A DNA stretch of 29,158 bases from Proteobacteria bacterium SG_bin5. GTDB taxonomy: Bacteria > Pseudomonadota > Alphaproteobacteria > Sphingomonadales > Sphingomonadaceae. A program made the translations under genes and the position numbers. Shown here piece by piece: positions 14,866-22,490 of this stretch. The stretch covers positions 406 to 29,563 of the forward strand of contig LWDI01000043.1 in assembly GCA_002083475.1 (NCBI GenBank), given 5' to 3'. Positions within the stretch are counted from its first letter, which is position 1, and every line of letters begins with the position of its first letter. The notes under the pieces were generated by a model. That model was given only the letters and a program-made list of their open reading frames with translations, was not told the origin of the DNA and did not search any database.

Positions 14866-15906
14866 TCACAGCGGCGACCATGGTTCCTCGTCCGCCGGCG
14901 CGGTCGCGGGGCTCGGCTCGGGCGGGGCGATCAGCGTCACCAGCCGGTCGAGCACCGCCTCGATCCCATCGCCCCCCGCGCCCGAAAGCAGCAGCACCTC
15001 GGCCTTGGCCGCGCGCTTCAGCTTGGCGGCGAGCTTCTTCGCCTCGGCCGGATCGACAGCGTCGACCTTGTTGAGCGCGATCAGCTCGGGCTTGTCCTCC
15101 AGCCCCGCGCCATAGGCTTCGAGTTCTCCACGAACGATCCGATAGTTATCCACAGGCTTATCCACGGTCGCGTCCACAAGGTGAAGCAGCACCTTGCAGC
15201 GCTCGATATGCCCCAGGAAACGGTCGCCGATCCCCGCGCCCTCGGCGGCGCCCTCGATCAGGCCCGGGATGTCGGCGATCACGAACTCGCGGCCGCCATG
15301 GCGCACCACCCCCAATTGCGGGCGGGTGGTGGTGAAGGGATAATCGCCGACCTTGGCCTTGGCGTTGGTGACCGCGTTGATGAAGGTCGATTTGCCGGCG
15401 TTGGGCAGGCCGACCAGCCCGCAATCGGCGAGCAATTTCAGCCGCAGCCACACCCACATTTCCGCGCCTGGCCAGCCGGTGCCGTGCTGGCGCGGGGCGC
15501 GGTTGGTCGAGCTTTTGTAGCTCGCATTGCCGCGCCCGCCATCGCCGCCGCGCAGGAAGACGCGGCGTTCGCCGGGCACGGTGAAATCGGCGAGCACTTC
15601 CTCCTTGTCTTCGGAGAGGATCTGGGTGCCGACCGGCACCTTGATGACCAGATCGTCGCCCCCGGCGCCGGTGCGGTTCGCGCCCGCGCCGCCCTTGCCG
15701 CGCGGGGCGCGGAAATGCTGCGTGTAGCGAAAGTCGATCAGCGTGTTCAGGCCCGGCACCGCTTCGATCACGATGTCGCCGCCCTTGCCGCCATCGCCGC
15801 CATCGGGGCCGCCATATTCGAGAAATTTTTCGCGCCGAAAGCTCACCGCGCCGGGGCCGCCATGGCCGGAGCGCAGGAAAATCTTAGCTTGGTCGAGGAA
15901 ATGCAT
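14866..15906 (-). CDS. obgE: GTPase Obg/CgtA
   Basis: 346 residues. The Obg glycine-rich domain (about 1-160) contains GGDGGKGGD (36-44) and GGDGGRGNASYK (about 120-131). The G domain follows: P-loop GLPNAGKST (166-174), DIPG (212-215) and NKVD (279-282). The large C-terminal OCT domain of some Obg proteins is absent. Obg is an essential ribosome-associated GTPase that couples 50S assembly, growth and stress. The TTATCCACA and TTATCCACG sequences at 15146-15166 lie within the coding sequence. ATG at 15906 gives the canonical MHFLDQAKIF N-terminus. Confidence 0.96.
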   Translation of the reverse strand: MHFLDQAKIFLRSGHGGPGAVSFRREKFLEYGGPDGGDGGKGGDIVIEAVPGLNTLIDFRYTQHFRAPRGKGGAGANRTGAGGDDLVIKVPVGTQILSEDKEEVLADFTVPGERRVFLRGGDGGRGNASYKSSTNRAPRQHGTGWPGAEMWVWLRLKLLADCGLVGLPNAGKSTFINAVTNAKAKVGDYPFTTTRPQLGVVRHGGREFVIADIPGLIEGAAEGAGIGDRFLGHIERCKVLLHLVDATVDKPVDNYRIVRGELEAYGAGLEDKPELIALNKVDAVDPAEAKKLAAKLKRAAKAEVLLLSGAGGDGIEAVLDRLVTLIAPPEPSPATAPADEEPWSPL

Positions 15907-15960
15907 GGGGGTCTCTATTACGCCGGAGCCGTGAAGGCGAGGGGGCGTCGATCCTTAGCA

Positions 15961-16040
15961 CGTCGCCCCTGCGGAAGCAGGGTCCTTGGGCCAACGGCGC
16001 GCGAGCCTTGCGGGAGGCCGCGGCTTTCGCAGGGGCGACG
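15961..16040. repeat. Inverted repeat CGTCGCCCCTGCG in the obgE-TetR spacer
   Basis: CGTCGCCCCTGCGGAAGC (15961-15978) is matched in reverse complement by GCTTTCGCAGGGGCGACG (16023-16040) with a single mismatch, 44 bases apart. This is another intergenic palindrome type, resembling the CAGCTTTCGCTGGGGCGACG piece near 27779. It may act as an mRNA end downstream of the TetR gene. Confidence 0.7.
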
Positions 16041-16064
16041 TTCTTGTCGGCCGCTCGTCCGCCG

Positions 16065-16661
16065 TCAAACCCCCGCTTTCTCCAATTCGTCGCGCGCGGC
16101 GGCGAGCAGCCGGGCGGCGAGCGCGCGGGCGGTGCCGCGTGGCAGGCCGAGCGCGCTCGCCATCGGCGCGCCGAGCAGCGAATCGCCCAGTGCCATCAGC
16201 ACCAGCATCAGCGTCTCCTCGTGGAGCTTGGCCGAATCGAACTGATGATCGGCGACGAGCCGATCGACCAGCCGTTGGATCGCCTCCAATATCGGGTCGA
16301 GCGCGTTGCGATTGCCCGACAGAATCATCCAGCTCGCGAGCGCCCCCGCGCCCTCGCGACCAAAGGCGTCGAAGGTCAGGTCGACGATTTCGCGCGGGTC
16401 ATGATCGGTCGCGTGCGCGCGGGCGACGGCGGCGGCGATCGTCGCGGCGATGCCGTCCGCCAGATGCGCCATCAGCGCGCGCTGCAGCCCCTCGGCCGAG
16501 CCGAAATGGTGGAGCAGATTGGCGTGCGTCCGCCCGATCCGTGCGGCCACGGCCTTGAGCGTCACCGCCTGAGGCCCGGCCTCGAGCAGCAGCGCGCGCG
16601 CCGCCTCGATCGCCATATCGCGCGAGGCTTCGGGGGAAAGGCGGCGGCGGGCAAGCGACAT
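16065..16661 (-). CDS. TetR family transcriptional regulator
   Basis: 198 residues. The N-terminal TetR helix-turn-helix is seen at about 17-63 (AARALLLEAG, VTLKAVAARIGRTHANLLHHFGSAEGLQRAL), followed by an all-helical ligand domain. The ligand and targets are unknown. The gene stands alone; its nearest neighbours are obgE and a GNAT gene on the same strand, neither an obvious target. ATG at 16661 is the first start and precedes a basic MSLARRR tail usual in this family. The 16662-16865 spacer holds one REP-like unit (about 16753-16787) and no gene. Confidence 0.88.
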   Translation of the reverse strand: MSLARRRLSPEASRDMAIEAARALLLEAGPQAVTLKAVAARIGRTHANLLHHFGSAEGLQRALMAHLADGIAATIAAAVARAHATDHDPREIVDLTFDAFGREGAGALASWMILSGNRNALDPILEAIQRLVDRLVADHQFDSAKLHEETLMLVLMALGDSLLGAPMASALGLPRGTARALAARLLAAARDELEKAGV

Positions 16662-16865
16662 GGGGTCTCCGGTTCGGGGGTCTCCAGATCAAAGCGCGAG
16701 CTTTCCACGCAAAAGCGCGGTTGATCAATGATCCTCGTCGTGGATTCACCCCTTCCGCGGCGCAGGCCGGGGCCCAGCCGCGCATCGGCGGCGATCGGCG
16801 CGGATCATCACCCCCGGGCCGACACTTGACCCAGCCCCGCCCAAGCCAAGCGCGGGGCCAGGCGA

Positions 16866-17414
16866 TCAAGCCGCGATGAGCAGCGGCGAGGTGTCGCTCT
16901 CCACCAGATCGAGCTCGGTCAGCGCGCAGGGCTTGTCCTCGCCCGTGGCGCGGCAATGGCGCGCGATCACGCGGCCCAGCGGGCGGAAGCCGAGCTTCGC
17001 CTGAACCCGCGCCGAGGCGATATTATCGATGAAATAGCTCGATTCGACCCGCTTCAGCCCCAGCGCGTGGCGCGCCATGTCGAGCACCGCGCGCCCGGCC
17101 TCGGTCGCATAGCCGCGCCCCCAGGCGCTAGGCGTCAACCAATAGCCGAGCTCGGGTGCCGCTTCGCCCTGATGAAGCCCGATCCCGCCGATCAGCCGCG
17201 GCTGCGCGCCGCCTTCATGCGCCAAAATCAGCAGCCGCACCTCGCCCGGCGCGGGCGGCATCGCCAGAAAGGCGCGCGCGTCGGCCTCGCGATAGGGCCA
17301 GGGGACGCGCGACAAATGGCGCACGACCTCGGGATAAGCGATCGCCTGGGCGAGCGCGGGGGCGTCCTCCAGCCAGCCGGGCCGTAGCGTCAACCGGGGT
17401 GTCCGAGCGAACAT
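16866..17414 (-). CDS. GNAT family N-acetyltransferase (RimJ/RimL-like)
   Basis: 182 residues with the RimJ/RimL-type layout: TPRLTLRPGWLEDAPALA at the N-terminus, a GGIGLHQ strand, ELGYWLTPSAWGRGYATEA (acetyl-CoA binding motif A, R/Q-x-x-G-x-A form) and the C-terminal VESSYFIDNIASARVQAKLGF motif B. It would transfer an acetyl group from acetyl-CoA to a protein N-terminus or small amine; the substrate cannot be told. ATG at 17414 gives the expected start. It lies downstream of rpmA but is separated from it by a strong terminator. Confidence 0.85.
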   Translation of the reverse strand: MFARTPRLTLRPGWLEDAPALAQAIAYPEVVRHLSRVPWPYREADARAFLAMPPAPGEVRLLILAHEGGAQPRLIGGIGLHQGEAAPELGYWLTPSAWGRGYATEAGRAVLDMARHALGLKRVESSYFIDNIASARVQAKLGFRPLGRVIARHCRATGEDKPCALTELDLVESDTSPLLIAA

Positions 17415-17495
17415 TTTACTCTCCTCTCTCGGTCGCCGCGCCCGGTGCCATGGCTAAATGACGGGCCGGCGACAGTTTCGGGGTGAGGGAGCATG

Positions 17496-17526
17496 AAAAA
17501 AGGGAGCCGGGGCGGTCCGGCTCCCT
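17496..17526 (-). terminator. Rho-independent terminator of rplU-rpmA
   Basis: On the minus strand AGGGAGCCGG and CCGGCTCCCT form a perfect 10-bp stem around a 6-base loop (ACCGCC), followed directly by a T run (17496-17500). It lies 64 bases downstream of the rpmA stop. Confidence 0.9.
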
Positions 17527-17589
17527 TGGTTCGATTTTCCTGTGGAAAACCCCGGATCGCCCTGGTGGGCAACCCGGTTGGTTGCCCTG

Positions 17590-17865
17590 TTATTCGGCCG
17601 CGAGCGGCATCGAAATCGCGTCTACCGAACAGAAGGTGCGGCCGAGTTTGCCCGCGTGGAAAGTCACGCGGCCGTCGACGAGCGCGAAGAGGGTATGATC
17701 CTTGCCGATGCCGACGTTGCGGCCGGGATAGAATTTGGTGCCGCGCTGACGCACGAGGATGTTGCCGGCGACGACTTCCTGCCCGCCGAACCGCTTCACG
17801 CCCAGACGACGACCGGCCGAATCACGACCGTTGCGCGACGAGCCACCAGCCTTTTTATGTGCCAT
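17590..17865 (-). CDS. rpmA: 50S ribosomal protein L27 (bL27)
   Basis: 91 residues starting MAHKKAGGSSRNGRDSAGRRLGVKRFGG, the canonical bL27 N-terminus that reaches toward the peptidyl transferase centre. There is no Firmicute-type cleaved N-terminal extension. It follows rplU with a 13-base gap, the universal rplU-rpmA order, and ends before a strong terminator. Confidence 0.97.
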   Translation of the reverse strand: MAHKKAGGSSRNGRDSAGRRLGVKRFGGQEVVAGNILVRQRGTKFYPGRNVGIGKDHTLFALVDGRVTFHAGKLGRTFCSVDAISMPLAAE

Positions 17866-17878
17866 TGTCTAAACTCCC

Positions 17879-18205
17879 TCAGGCCGCCGCGCCGTTCTCA
17901 CCGCCGCGCTCACCGATGCCGGTGATGCGCAGGATGGTGAGCTGCTGGCGATGGCCGTTGCGGCGGCGATAATTGTGGCGCCGGCGCTTCTTGAACACGA
18001 TCACCTTCTCGCCCTTGGCCTGGGCGATGATTTCCGCCGAGACGGTGAGGCCGTCGACCGGCTTGAGCTCGGCGCCTTCGCCCGCGAGCAACACATCGGT
18101 GAGCGCGATCGTCTCGCCGGCCTCGCCCGCGAGCTTTTCAACGACGATCTTGTCTCCGGCGGCGACGCGATATTGCTTGCCGCCCGTGCGCACGACTGCG
18201 AACAT
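17879..18205 (-). CDS. rplU: 50S ribosomal protein L21 (bL21)
   Basis: 108 residues. MFAVVRTGGKQYRVAAGD is the classic bL21 start, and VIVFKKRRRHNYRRRNGHRQ is the conserved basic rRNA-binding loop. The ATG at 18205 is therefore preferred to an upstream in-frame ATG at 18295. First gene of a two-gene operon with rpmA; a promoter candidate lies 62-90 bases upstream. Confidence 0.97.
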   Translation of the reverse strand: MFAVVRTGGKQYRVAAGDKIVVEKLAGEAGETIALTDVLLAGEGAELKPVDGLTVSAEIIAQAKGEKVIVFKKRRRHNYRRRNGHRQQLTILRITGIGERGGENGAAA

Positions 18206-18266
18206 GGCCTTTAGCTCTTCCCAAAAAACGGTTGGCGCCGGGCGAGCCCGTCGCGGAAAGGCTGCG

Positions 18267-18295
18267 CGCATAGCGTGGGGCGCCGCGCCCGTCAA
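18267..18295 (-). promoter_or_regulatory. Candidate sigma70-type promoter of rplU-rpmA
   Basis: On the minus strand TTGACG (18295-18290) is separated by exactly 17 bases from TATGCG (18272-18267). The -35 is close to consensus and the -10 is weak, as is usual in GC-rich alphaproteobacteria. The implied leader is about 55 bases. Confidence 0.55.
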
Positions 18296-18331
18296 TCCAT
18301 TATGGCTTGGCGGGCGGCGATCAGGCCGGCG

Positions 18332-18724
18332 TCAATGCCGATGCTCGCGCCGCAGCCGGTAACGGCCCGCTTCATAGCCGGTGAACAGCCCGGCGATCGC
18401 GGGGTGGTGGATCGGCTCCTCGCTATCGTCGAGCACCAGATTCTGCTGGCTGACATAAGCGACATAGCTGCTTTCACCATTTTCGGCGAGCAGATGGTAA
18501 AAGGGCTGGTCCTTGCGCGGGCGAATGTCGGCGGGGATGGCGGCATACCATTCCTCGCTATTGTCGAAGACGGGATCGACATCGAAGATCACGCCGCGGA
18601 AATCGAACATGCGGTGGCGCACGACGTCGCCGATCGAAAAGCTCGCATGGGCGATGGAGGGCATCGGCACCCCCGATTTCGGGGAGGCCGAGTCGGCGGA
18701 GTTCGGTTCGGAAGGAAGCGCCAT
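18332..18724 (-). CDS. hspQ: Heat shock protein HspQ / YccV-like hemimethylated DNA-binding protein
   Basis: 130 residues from the ATG at 18724; a second ATG at 18664 would give a 110-residue form with the core intact, and its upstream GGGGGT is the better ribosome site, so the true start is uncertain. The YccV/HspQ fold is recognisable: FSIGDVVRHRMFDFRGVIFDVDPVF, QPFYHLLAEN and TYVAYVSQQNLV-like strands (here SSYVAYVSQQNLV). In E. coli HspQ affects DnaA stability and acts as a specificity-enhancing factor for the Lon protease. The 20-residue serine/proline-rich N-terminal stretch is not part of the usual fold. Confidence 0.85.
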   Translation of the reverse strand: MALPSEPNSADSASPKSGVPMPSIAHASFSIGDVVRHRMFDFRGVIFDVDPVFDNSEEWYAAIPADIRPRKDQPFYHLLAENGESSYVAYVSQQNLVLDDSEEPIHHPAIAGLFTGYEAGRYRLRREHRH

Positions 18725-18766
18725 GGGCTCAATCTAGTGTCCTTTGCGGCGCGCACAAGCGCCCGC

Positions 18767-18795
18767 TTGCAACCATGCGGCGAAAGCGCTATCGG
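18767..18795 (+). promoter_or_regulatory. Candidate promoter of the tRNA-Ser gene
   Basis: TTGCAA (18767-18772), a 17-base spacer and TATCGG (18790-18795) form a plausible sigma70-type promoter about 67 bases upstream of the mature tRNA. The CTTGC form of the -35 is common for stable RNA promoters in alphaproteobacteria. Confidence 0.45.
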
Positions 18796-18861
18796 CGCGC
18801 GCTCTGATCGACAGGGGGCGCGCCCCCAAGGCCTTCGCCTCGAGCCCGGCTCGAGGTCCGC

Positions 18862-18951
<90 letters not shown>

Positions 18952-18973
18952 TTTGCGCCCCAAGGCGCGCGCG

Positions 18974-19672
18974 TCACGCCCCGGCGAGCATCGCCAGCCG
19001 CGCTCGGTCGAGCAGCACGAAGTGGCGCAAATCGGGGAGCGCGATCACGCCCTCGCCCGCGAAGGCGTGGAGGCGGCGGCTCACCGTCTCGATCGTCAGC
19101 CCGAGCAGCCCCGCCATTTGCTGGCGCGTGAGCGGCAGGTCGATCGGCGCGCCCTCGGCCACGGCGGCGCGGTCGGCGAGATCGAGCAACAGGCTCGCGA
19201 CGCGCTCGCCCGCGGTTTTCGCGCCGATCAGCAGCAGCCAGCGCCGCGCCTTGTCGAGCTCGCCGAACAGCCGTTCGAGCAACACCCGCGCCGCCGCCCC
19301 CTCGCGCGCGATGAAGGCGGTGAAGGCGTCGCGCGGCACCAGGCACAGGCTCGCCTCGCCGAGCGCGGTCACGCTATGGCTCGCGGGCGCGCCGCGCGGA
19401 TCGCCGACCAGATCGCCCGGCCCGGCGAGCCCGACGATCAACTCGCGTCCGTCGGCGAGCGAGGCGCTGAGCTTGAGCAGCCCCGCGCGCACCGTGCCGA
19501 TCGTCGCCACCCGCTCGCCCTCCCAGCTGAGCGTCGTGCCCGGTTCGAGCCGGCGCACCCGGCCGAGCCCCGCGAAATCGCTCAGCGCCTCGGGGCTGAG
19601 TTGCGCGCACAGCGCCTGGTCTCGGCCGGAACAATCGGTGCAGCGGCTCGGCAGCGTGGCGGCTTGGGGCAT
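18974..19672 (-). CDS. Crp/Fnr family regulator with N-terminal cysteine cluster (FnrN type)
   Basis: 232 residues. An N-terminal cluster C11-x2-C14-x7-C22 plus C110 matches the four [4Fe-4S] ligands of FNR/FnrN, so oxygen sensing by cluster disassembly is likely. A cyclic-nucleotide-binding-like beta barrel spans about 32-130, a dimerisation helix about 132-160, and a Crp helix-turn-helix about 181-204 (LTRQQMAGLLGLTIETVSRRL), with E-x2-SR as the DNA contacts for the TTGA half-site. The gene starts 9 bases after the stop of the receiver-only response regulator, so the two form an operon downstream of fixLJ. Two FNR-type palindromes occur at 23379 and 23883. Confidence 0.88.
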   Translation of the reverse strand: MPQAATLPSRCTDCSGRDQALCAQLSPEALSDFAGLGRVRRLEPGTTLSWEGERVATIGTVRAGLLKLSASLADGRELIVGLAGPGDLVGDPRGAPASHSVTALGEASLCLVPRDAFTAFIAREGAAARVLLERLFGELDKARRWLLLIGAKTAGERVASLLLDLADRAAVAEGAPIDLPLTRQQMAGLLGLTIETVSRRLHAFAGEGVIALPDLRHFVLLDRARLAMLAGA

Positions 19673-19681
19673 GGCGTCCTC

Positions 19682-20053
19682 CTATCCCAGCGCCGCGACC
19701 AGATCGCGCGCGCGCAGCGGCTTTTCCAGCACCGCCTCGAAGCCGCATTCATGCGCCGCCGCGCGCAGCCGGGGGTCTGAAAAGCCGGTCATCAGGATCG
19801 CGCGCCCCTGCCAGCCGGCGGCGCGCATCGCGCGCAGCACGTCGAGCCCGTCGCCATCGGGCAGGCGATAATCGCAGATCATCACGTCGAACAGGCTATG
19901 GTCGCCCGTGATCACCGGGCGCGCGGCGGCGAAGGCGCGCACGTCATAGCCATGGCCCTGCAGCAGCAGCTGGAAGGAGCGACGCACATCCTCGTCATCC
20001 TCGATCAACAGCAGCTGCGGCCGCGCGCCATCGGGTGCCAAAGCCTCTTCCAT
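19682..20053 (-). CDS. Single-domain response regulator (receiver only; FixT-like by context)
   Basis: 123 residues consisting of one receiver domain and no output domain. Acidic pocket D19/D20, phospho-acceptor D61 in MICDYRLPDGDG, T89 in LMTGFSD and K111 in LEKPL are all present, so it should be phosphorylatable. Two cysteines occur (C60, C103). In Caulobacter a receiver-only protein, FixT, feeds back on FixL; the placement here between fixLJ and an FNR-type gene suggests a comparable role, but homology is not established. ATG at 20053 is preferred; an upstream ATG at 20194 would add a non-conserved extension through the regulatory spacer. Confidence 0.82.
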   Translation of the reverse strand: MEEALAPDGARPQLLLIEDDEDVRRSFQLLLQGHGYDVRAFAAARPVITGDHSLFDVMICDYRLPDGDGLDVLRAMRAAGWQGRAILMTGFSDPRLRAAAHECGFEAVLEKPLRARDLVAALG

Positions 20054-20108
20054 CCGCCTCACTCGTCGGGTTCGGGCGCGAAAATGGCAGAGCGGCCGCG
20101 GCGCGTCG

Positions 20109-20116
20109 CTACGTAG
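20109..20116. promoter_or_regulatory. Candidate FixJ site (CTACGTAG)
   Basis: The palindrome CTACGTAG matches 7 of 8 bases of the FixJ motif GTAMGTAG described for rhizobial FixJ. It lies about 56 bases upstream of the receiver-only regulator and downstream of fixJ. That would let FixLJ control the regulator-fnr operon. The position relative to a start site is unknown. Confidence 0.35.
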
Positions 20117-20203
20117 TCTTCCGCAAGCCGCGCGCCGCCAGTCGGGGCCAAGTCGCGCCCCGCCCAAAGCGGCGGTGCCGCAGGATAAAGTCAACCTAGG
20201 GCA

Positions 20204-20221
20204 ATGACTTCGTCAAGTCAT
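20204..20221. promoter_or_regulatory. Palindrome ATGACTT-CGTC-AAGTCAT after fixJ
   Basis: A perfect 7-bp inverted repeat with a 4-base centre lies 1 base beyond the fixJ stop. It has no T-tract, so it is a poor intrinsic terminator; it could be an operator or an mRNA end hairpin. It is in the 169-base spacer upstream of the receiver-only regulator. Confidence 0.4.
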
Positions 20222-20222
20222 C

Positions 20223-20831
20223 TCACCCCATGCCGACGGCGAAGGCGATGCGCAGCGCTTCCGATAGGCTGCGCACTTCGAGCTTGGTCATCAAATTGGC
20301 GCGGTGGACCTCCACCGTGCGCGGCGAAATCCCCAGATCATAAGCGATCGTCTTGTTGGGCAGGCCCTTGGCGAGCCCGGCGAGCACGTCGCGCTCGCGC
20401 GCGGTGAGCGCGGCGAGGCGCAGCTCGGCGCCGCGCGCCGCCTCGGCGCCCGCGCCCGCTTGGGCGAGTTGCGCGAAGCCCACCGTCAGCGCGTCGATCA
20501 AGGCCGCTTTCTCGAACGGCTTTTCCAGGAAGTCGATCGCGCCCGCCTTCATCGCCTGCACGGCGGTGCCGATGTCGCCATGGCCCGTCAGCACGATCAC
20601 CGGCAAGGCGACGCCGCGCGCGGCGAGTTCGCGCTGCACCTCCAACCCGTCCATCTCGGGCATGCGCACGTCGAGCAGCACGCAGCCCGGCTCGAGCCCC
20701 TTGGCCTCGCGCAGAAATTCGATTCCCGAGGCATAAAGCGCGGTTTGATAGCCCGAGGTGCGCAACAGGAAGCTCAACGAGCGGCGCACCGCTTCCTCGT
20801 CATCGACCACGTAAACGTGTTGCTCAGTCAT
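20223..20831 (-). CDS. fixJ: Response regulator FixJ (receiver plus LuxR-type HTH)
   Basis: 202 residues. Receiver domain about 5-115 with D10/D11, phospho-acceptor D54 (VLLDVRMPEMDG), T82 (VLTGHGD) and K104 (FLEKPF), the same residue numbers as in rhizobial FixJ. A LuxR/GerE helix-turn-helix occupies about 140-200 (LTARERDVLAGLAKGLPNKTIAYDLGISPRTVEVHRANLM). It activates low-oxygen genes when phosphorylated by FixL. ATG at 20831 overlaps the fixL stop by 8 bases, so translation is coupled. An upstream ATG at 20921 lies inside fixL and is rejected. Confidence 0.94.
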   Translation of the reverse strand: MTEQHVYVVDDEEAVRRSLSFLLRTSGYQTALYASGIEFLREAKGLEPGCVLLDVRMPEMDGLEVQRELAARGVALPVIVLTGHGDIGTAVQAMKAGAIDFLEKPFEKAALIDALTVGFAQLAQAGAGAEAARGAELRLAALTARERDVLAGLAKGLPNKTIAYDLGISPRTVEVHRANLMTKLEVRSLSEALRIAFAVGMG

Positions 20832-22356
20832 GCTCTTCCTCGCCCTGCGCCTGGGGTAAAGTGAAATGAAAGGCGGTGCCATGCCCGGCGGGGTTGGGCT
20901 CGGCCCAGATGCGCCCGCCATGGGCCTCGATGATCGTGCGGCAGATCGATAGGCCGAGGCCCATGCCGGCGTCCTTGCTGCTCGAAAACGCCTCGAACAG
21001 CCGGGGGGCGACCTTGGGATCGATGCCGTGCCCGGTATCGCTCACCGATACGCGCACCATCGCCCCTTCGGCGCGGCTGCTGATCGTCACGTCGCGCACC
21101 GCGCTTTCGGCCATCGCCTCGACCGCGTTGCGCAGCAGATTGACGAGCACTTGCTGGATCTGCACGCGGTCGACCACCACCATGGTGGCGGCGGGATCGA
21201 GCGCGATGAAGCCGCGCACCCCGCGCTCGCGCCCGCCCATCAGCGCGAGCCGGCTCGCTTCCTCGACCAGTTGCGCGAGCGGTTCGGGGCGCTGTTCCAA
21301 TTCGCCGCGCTGAACGAAATCGCGCAGGCGGCGGACGATGCTGCCGGCGCGCAGCGCTTCGCGCGCGGCCTCGGCCATCGCCTCGGCGGCGAGCACGCGC
21401 GCTTGCGGATCGTCGCGCGCGACCAGATCGCGCCCGGCCTCGAGATAATTGGCGACGGCGGTGAGCGGCTGGTTGAGCTCATGCGCGAGGGTGGAGGCCA
21501 TCGTCCCCATCGCGCTCACCCGCGAGACGTGGATCAGCTCGGATTGCAGCTCCTTCAGCCGCAGCTCGGCGCGTTGGCGCTCGGTCAGGTCGCGGATGAA
21601 GCCGGTGAAGACGCGGTGCCCCTCGCTATGCGCCTCGCCCACGGCCAGCTCCATCGGGAAATGGCTGCCGTCGCGCTTCTGGCCGAGCACGACGCGGCCG
21701 ATGCCGATGATCCGCGCCTCGCCGGTATCGGTATAATGGCGGATATAGTCGTCATGCCGGCGGCGATCCTCGCCGGGCATCAGCCGGCTGACGTTCTGCC
21801 CGAGCAATTCGGCCTCGCGATAGCCGAACAGCCGCTCGGCGGCCGCGCTGAACGACAGGATCTTGCCGCGCTCGTCGATCACCACCATGGCATCCGGCAC
21901 CGTCGCCAGGATCGAGCGATAATGGAGCTCGCTTTGCACCAGCGCTTGTTGGGCGGCCTTGCGCGGGGTGATGTCGTGCATCGACAGGCCATAGCCGCGC
22001 ACCATGCCGCCACGCCCGGCGAGCGCGGCGAGGGTTACGTCGGCGAAGAATTCGGAGCCGTCCTTGCGCAGCCGCCACGCCTCGCTGCGTAACGGCGCGA
22101 GCCGTGCCGTCACGCGGTCCTCGGCGGGTTGGCCCTGCGCGCGCTCGCCGGGGGTATAGAGCAGATCGACGCTCGCGCCGATCACGTCCTCGCGCGCCCA
22201 ACCGGTCAGCAATTCGGCGCCGCGGTTCCAACTCGCGATGCGCCCGTCGGGGGCGAGCAGGATCAGCGCGCGGTCGCTCATCGCCGCGACGAAGCCGGCG
22301 AGTTCGTCGGCGATCCGGTCGGGCGCGAGCCCGGGGTCGATCATGTCCCCGCCCAT
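20824..22356 (-). CDS. fixL: Oxygen-sensing histidine kinase FixL (PAS-PAS-HisKA-HATPase)
   Basis: 510 residues, with two PAS domains (about 20-130 and 140-260), HisKA (about 278-345) and HATPase (about 385-500). The second PAS carries the FixL haem signature: H201 in RRRHDDYI is the predicted proximal haem ligand, and R221 in IIGIGRVV matches the distal arginine (R220 of Bradyrhizobium FixL). The kinase has H292 in AHELNQPL, N box NLLRNAVEAM, DTGHGID and GMGLGLS. When deoxygenated it phosphorylates FixJ. Positions equivalent to Bradyrhizobium R206 and H214 are His and Arg. No membrane helices are seen, as in soluble FixL types. A start four codons later (22344) is equally possible. Confidence 0.93.
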   Translation of the reverse strand: MGGDMIDPGLAPDRIADELAGFVAAMSDRALILLAPDGRIASWNRGAELLTGWAREDVIGASVDLLYTPGERAQGQPAEDRVTARLAPLRSEAWRLRKDGSEFFADVTLAALAGRGGMVRGYGLSMHDITPRKAAQQALVQSELHYRSILATVPDAMVVIDERGKILSFSAAAERLFGYREAELLGQNVSRLMPGEDRRRHDDYIRHYTDTGEARIIGIGRVVLGQKRDGSHFPMELAVGEAHSEGHRVFTGFIRDLTERQRAELRLKELQSELIHVSRVSAMGTMASTLAHELNQPLTAVANYLEAGRDLVARDDPQARVLAAEAMAEAAREALRAGSIVRRLRDFVQRGELEQRPEPLAQLVEEASRLALMGGRERGVRGFIALDPAATMVVVDRVQIQQVLVNLLRNAVEAMAESAVRDVTISSRAEGAMVRVSVSDTGHGIDPKVAPRLFEAFSSSKDAGMGLGLSICRTIIEAHGGRIWAEPNPAGHGTAFHFTLPQAQGEEEHD

Positions 22357-22490
22357 AATGGGCAGGGCTTAAGCGCCACGCGCCGCGCCGCCAAGCCCTG
22401 GAGGGGGTTAATCGCGCGTTAGGGCGGTTTCGCGCCAAAATGGCGGCATTTCCGGGCGCGGCGAGCGTGGCCGACGCGCCCGGCGCGCGG

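Noticed and set aside
14398..16245. A 615-codon open frame on the plus strand opposite proB and obgE
   Set aside because: High GC content leaves the antisense frame open; it spans two real genes and a repeat, and no family is recognisable.
16720..16735. GGTTGATCAATGATCC as another FNR box
   Set aside because: Only one half-site fits; the second lacks ATCAA at the required N4 spacing.
18955..18968. GCGCC-CCAA-GGCGC after tRNA-Ser as a terminator
   Set aside because: The stem is only 5 bp and no T-tract follows, so it cannot be supported as an intrinsic terminator.
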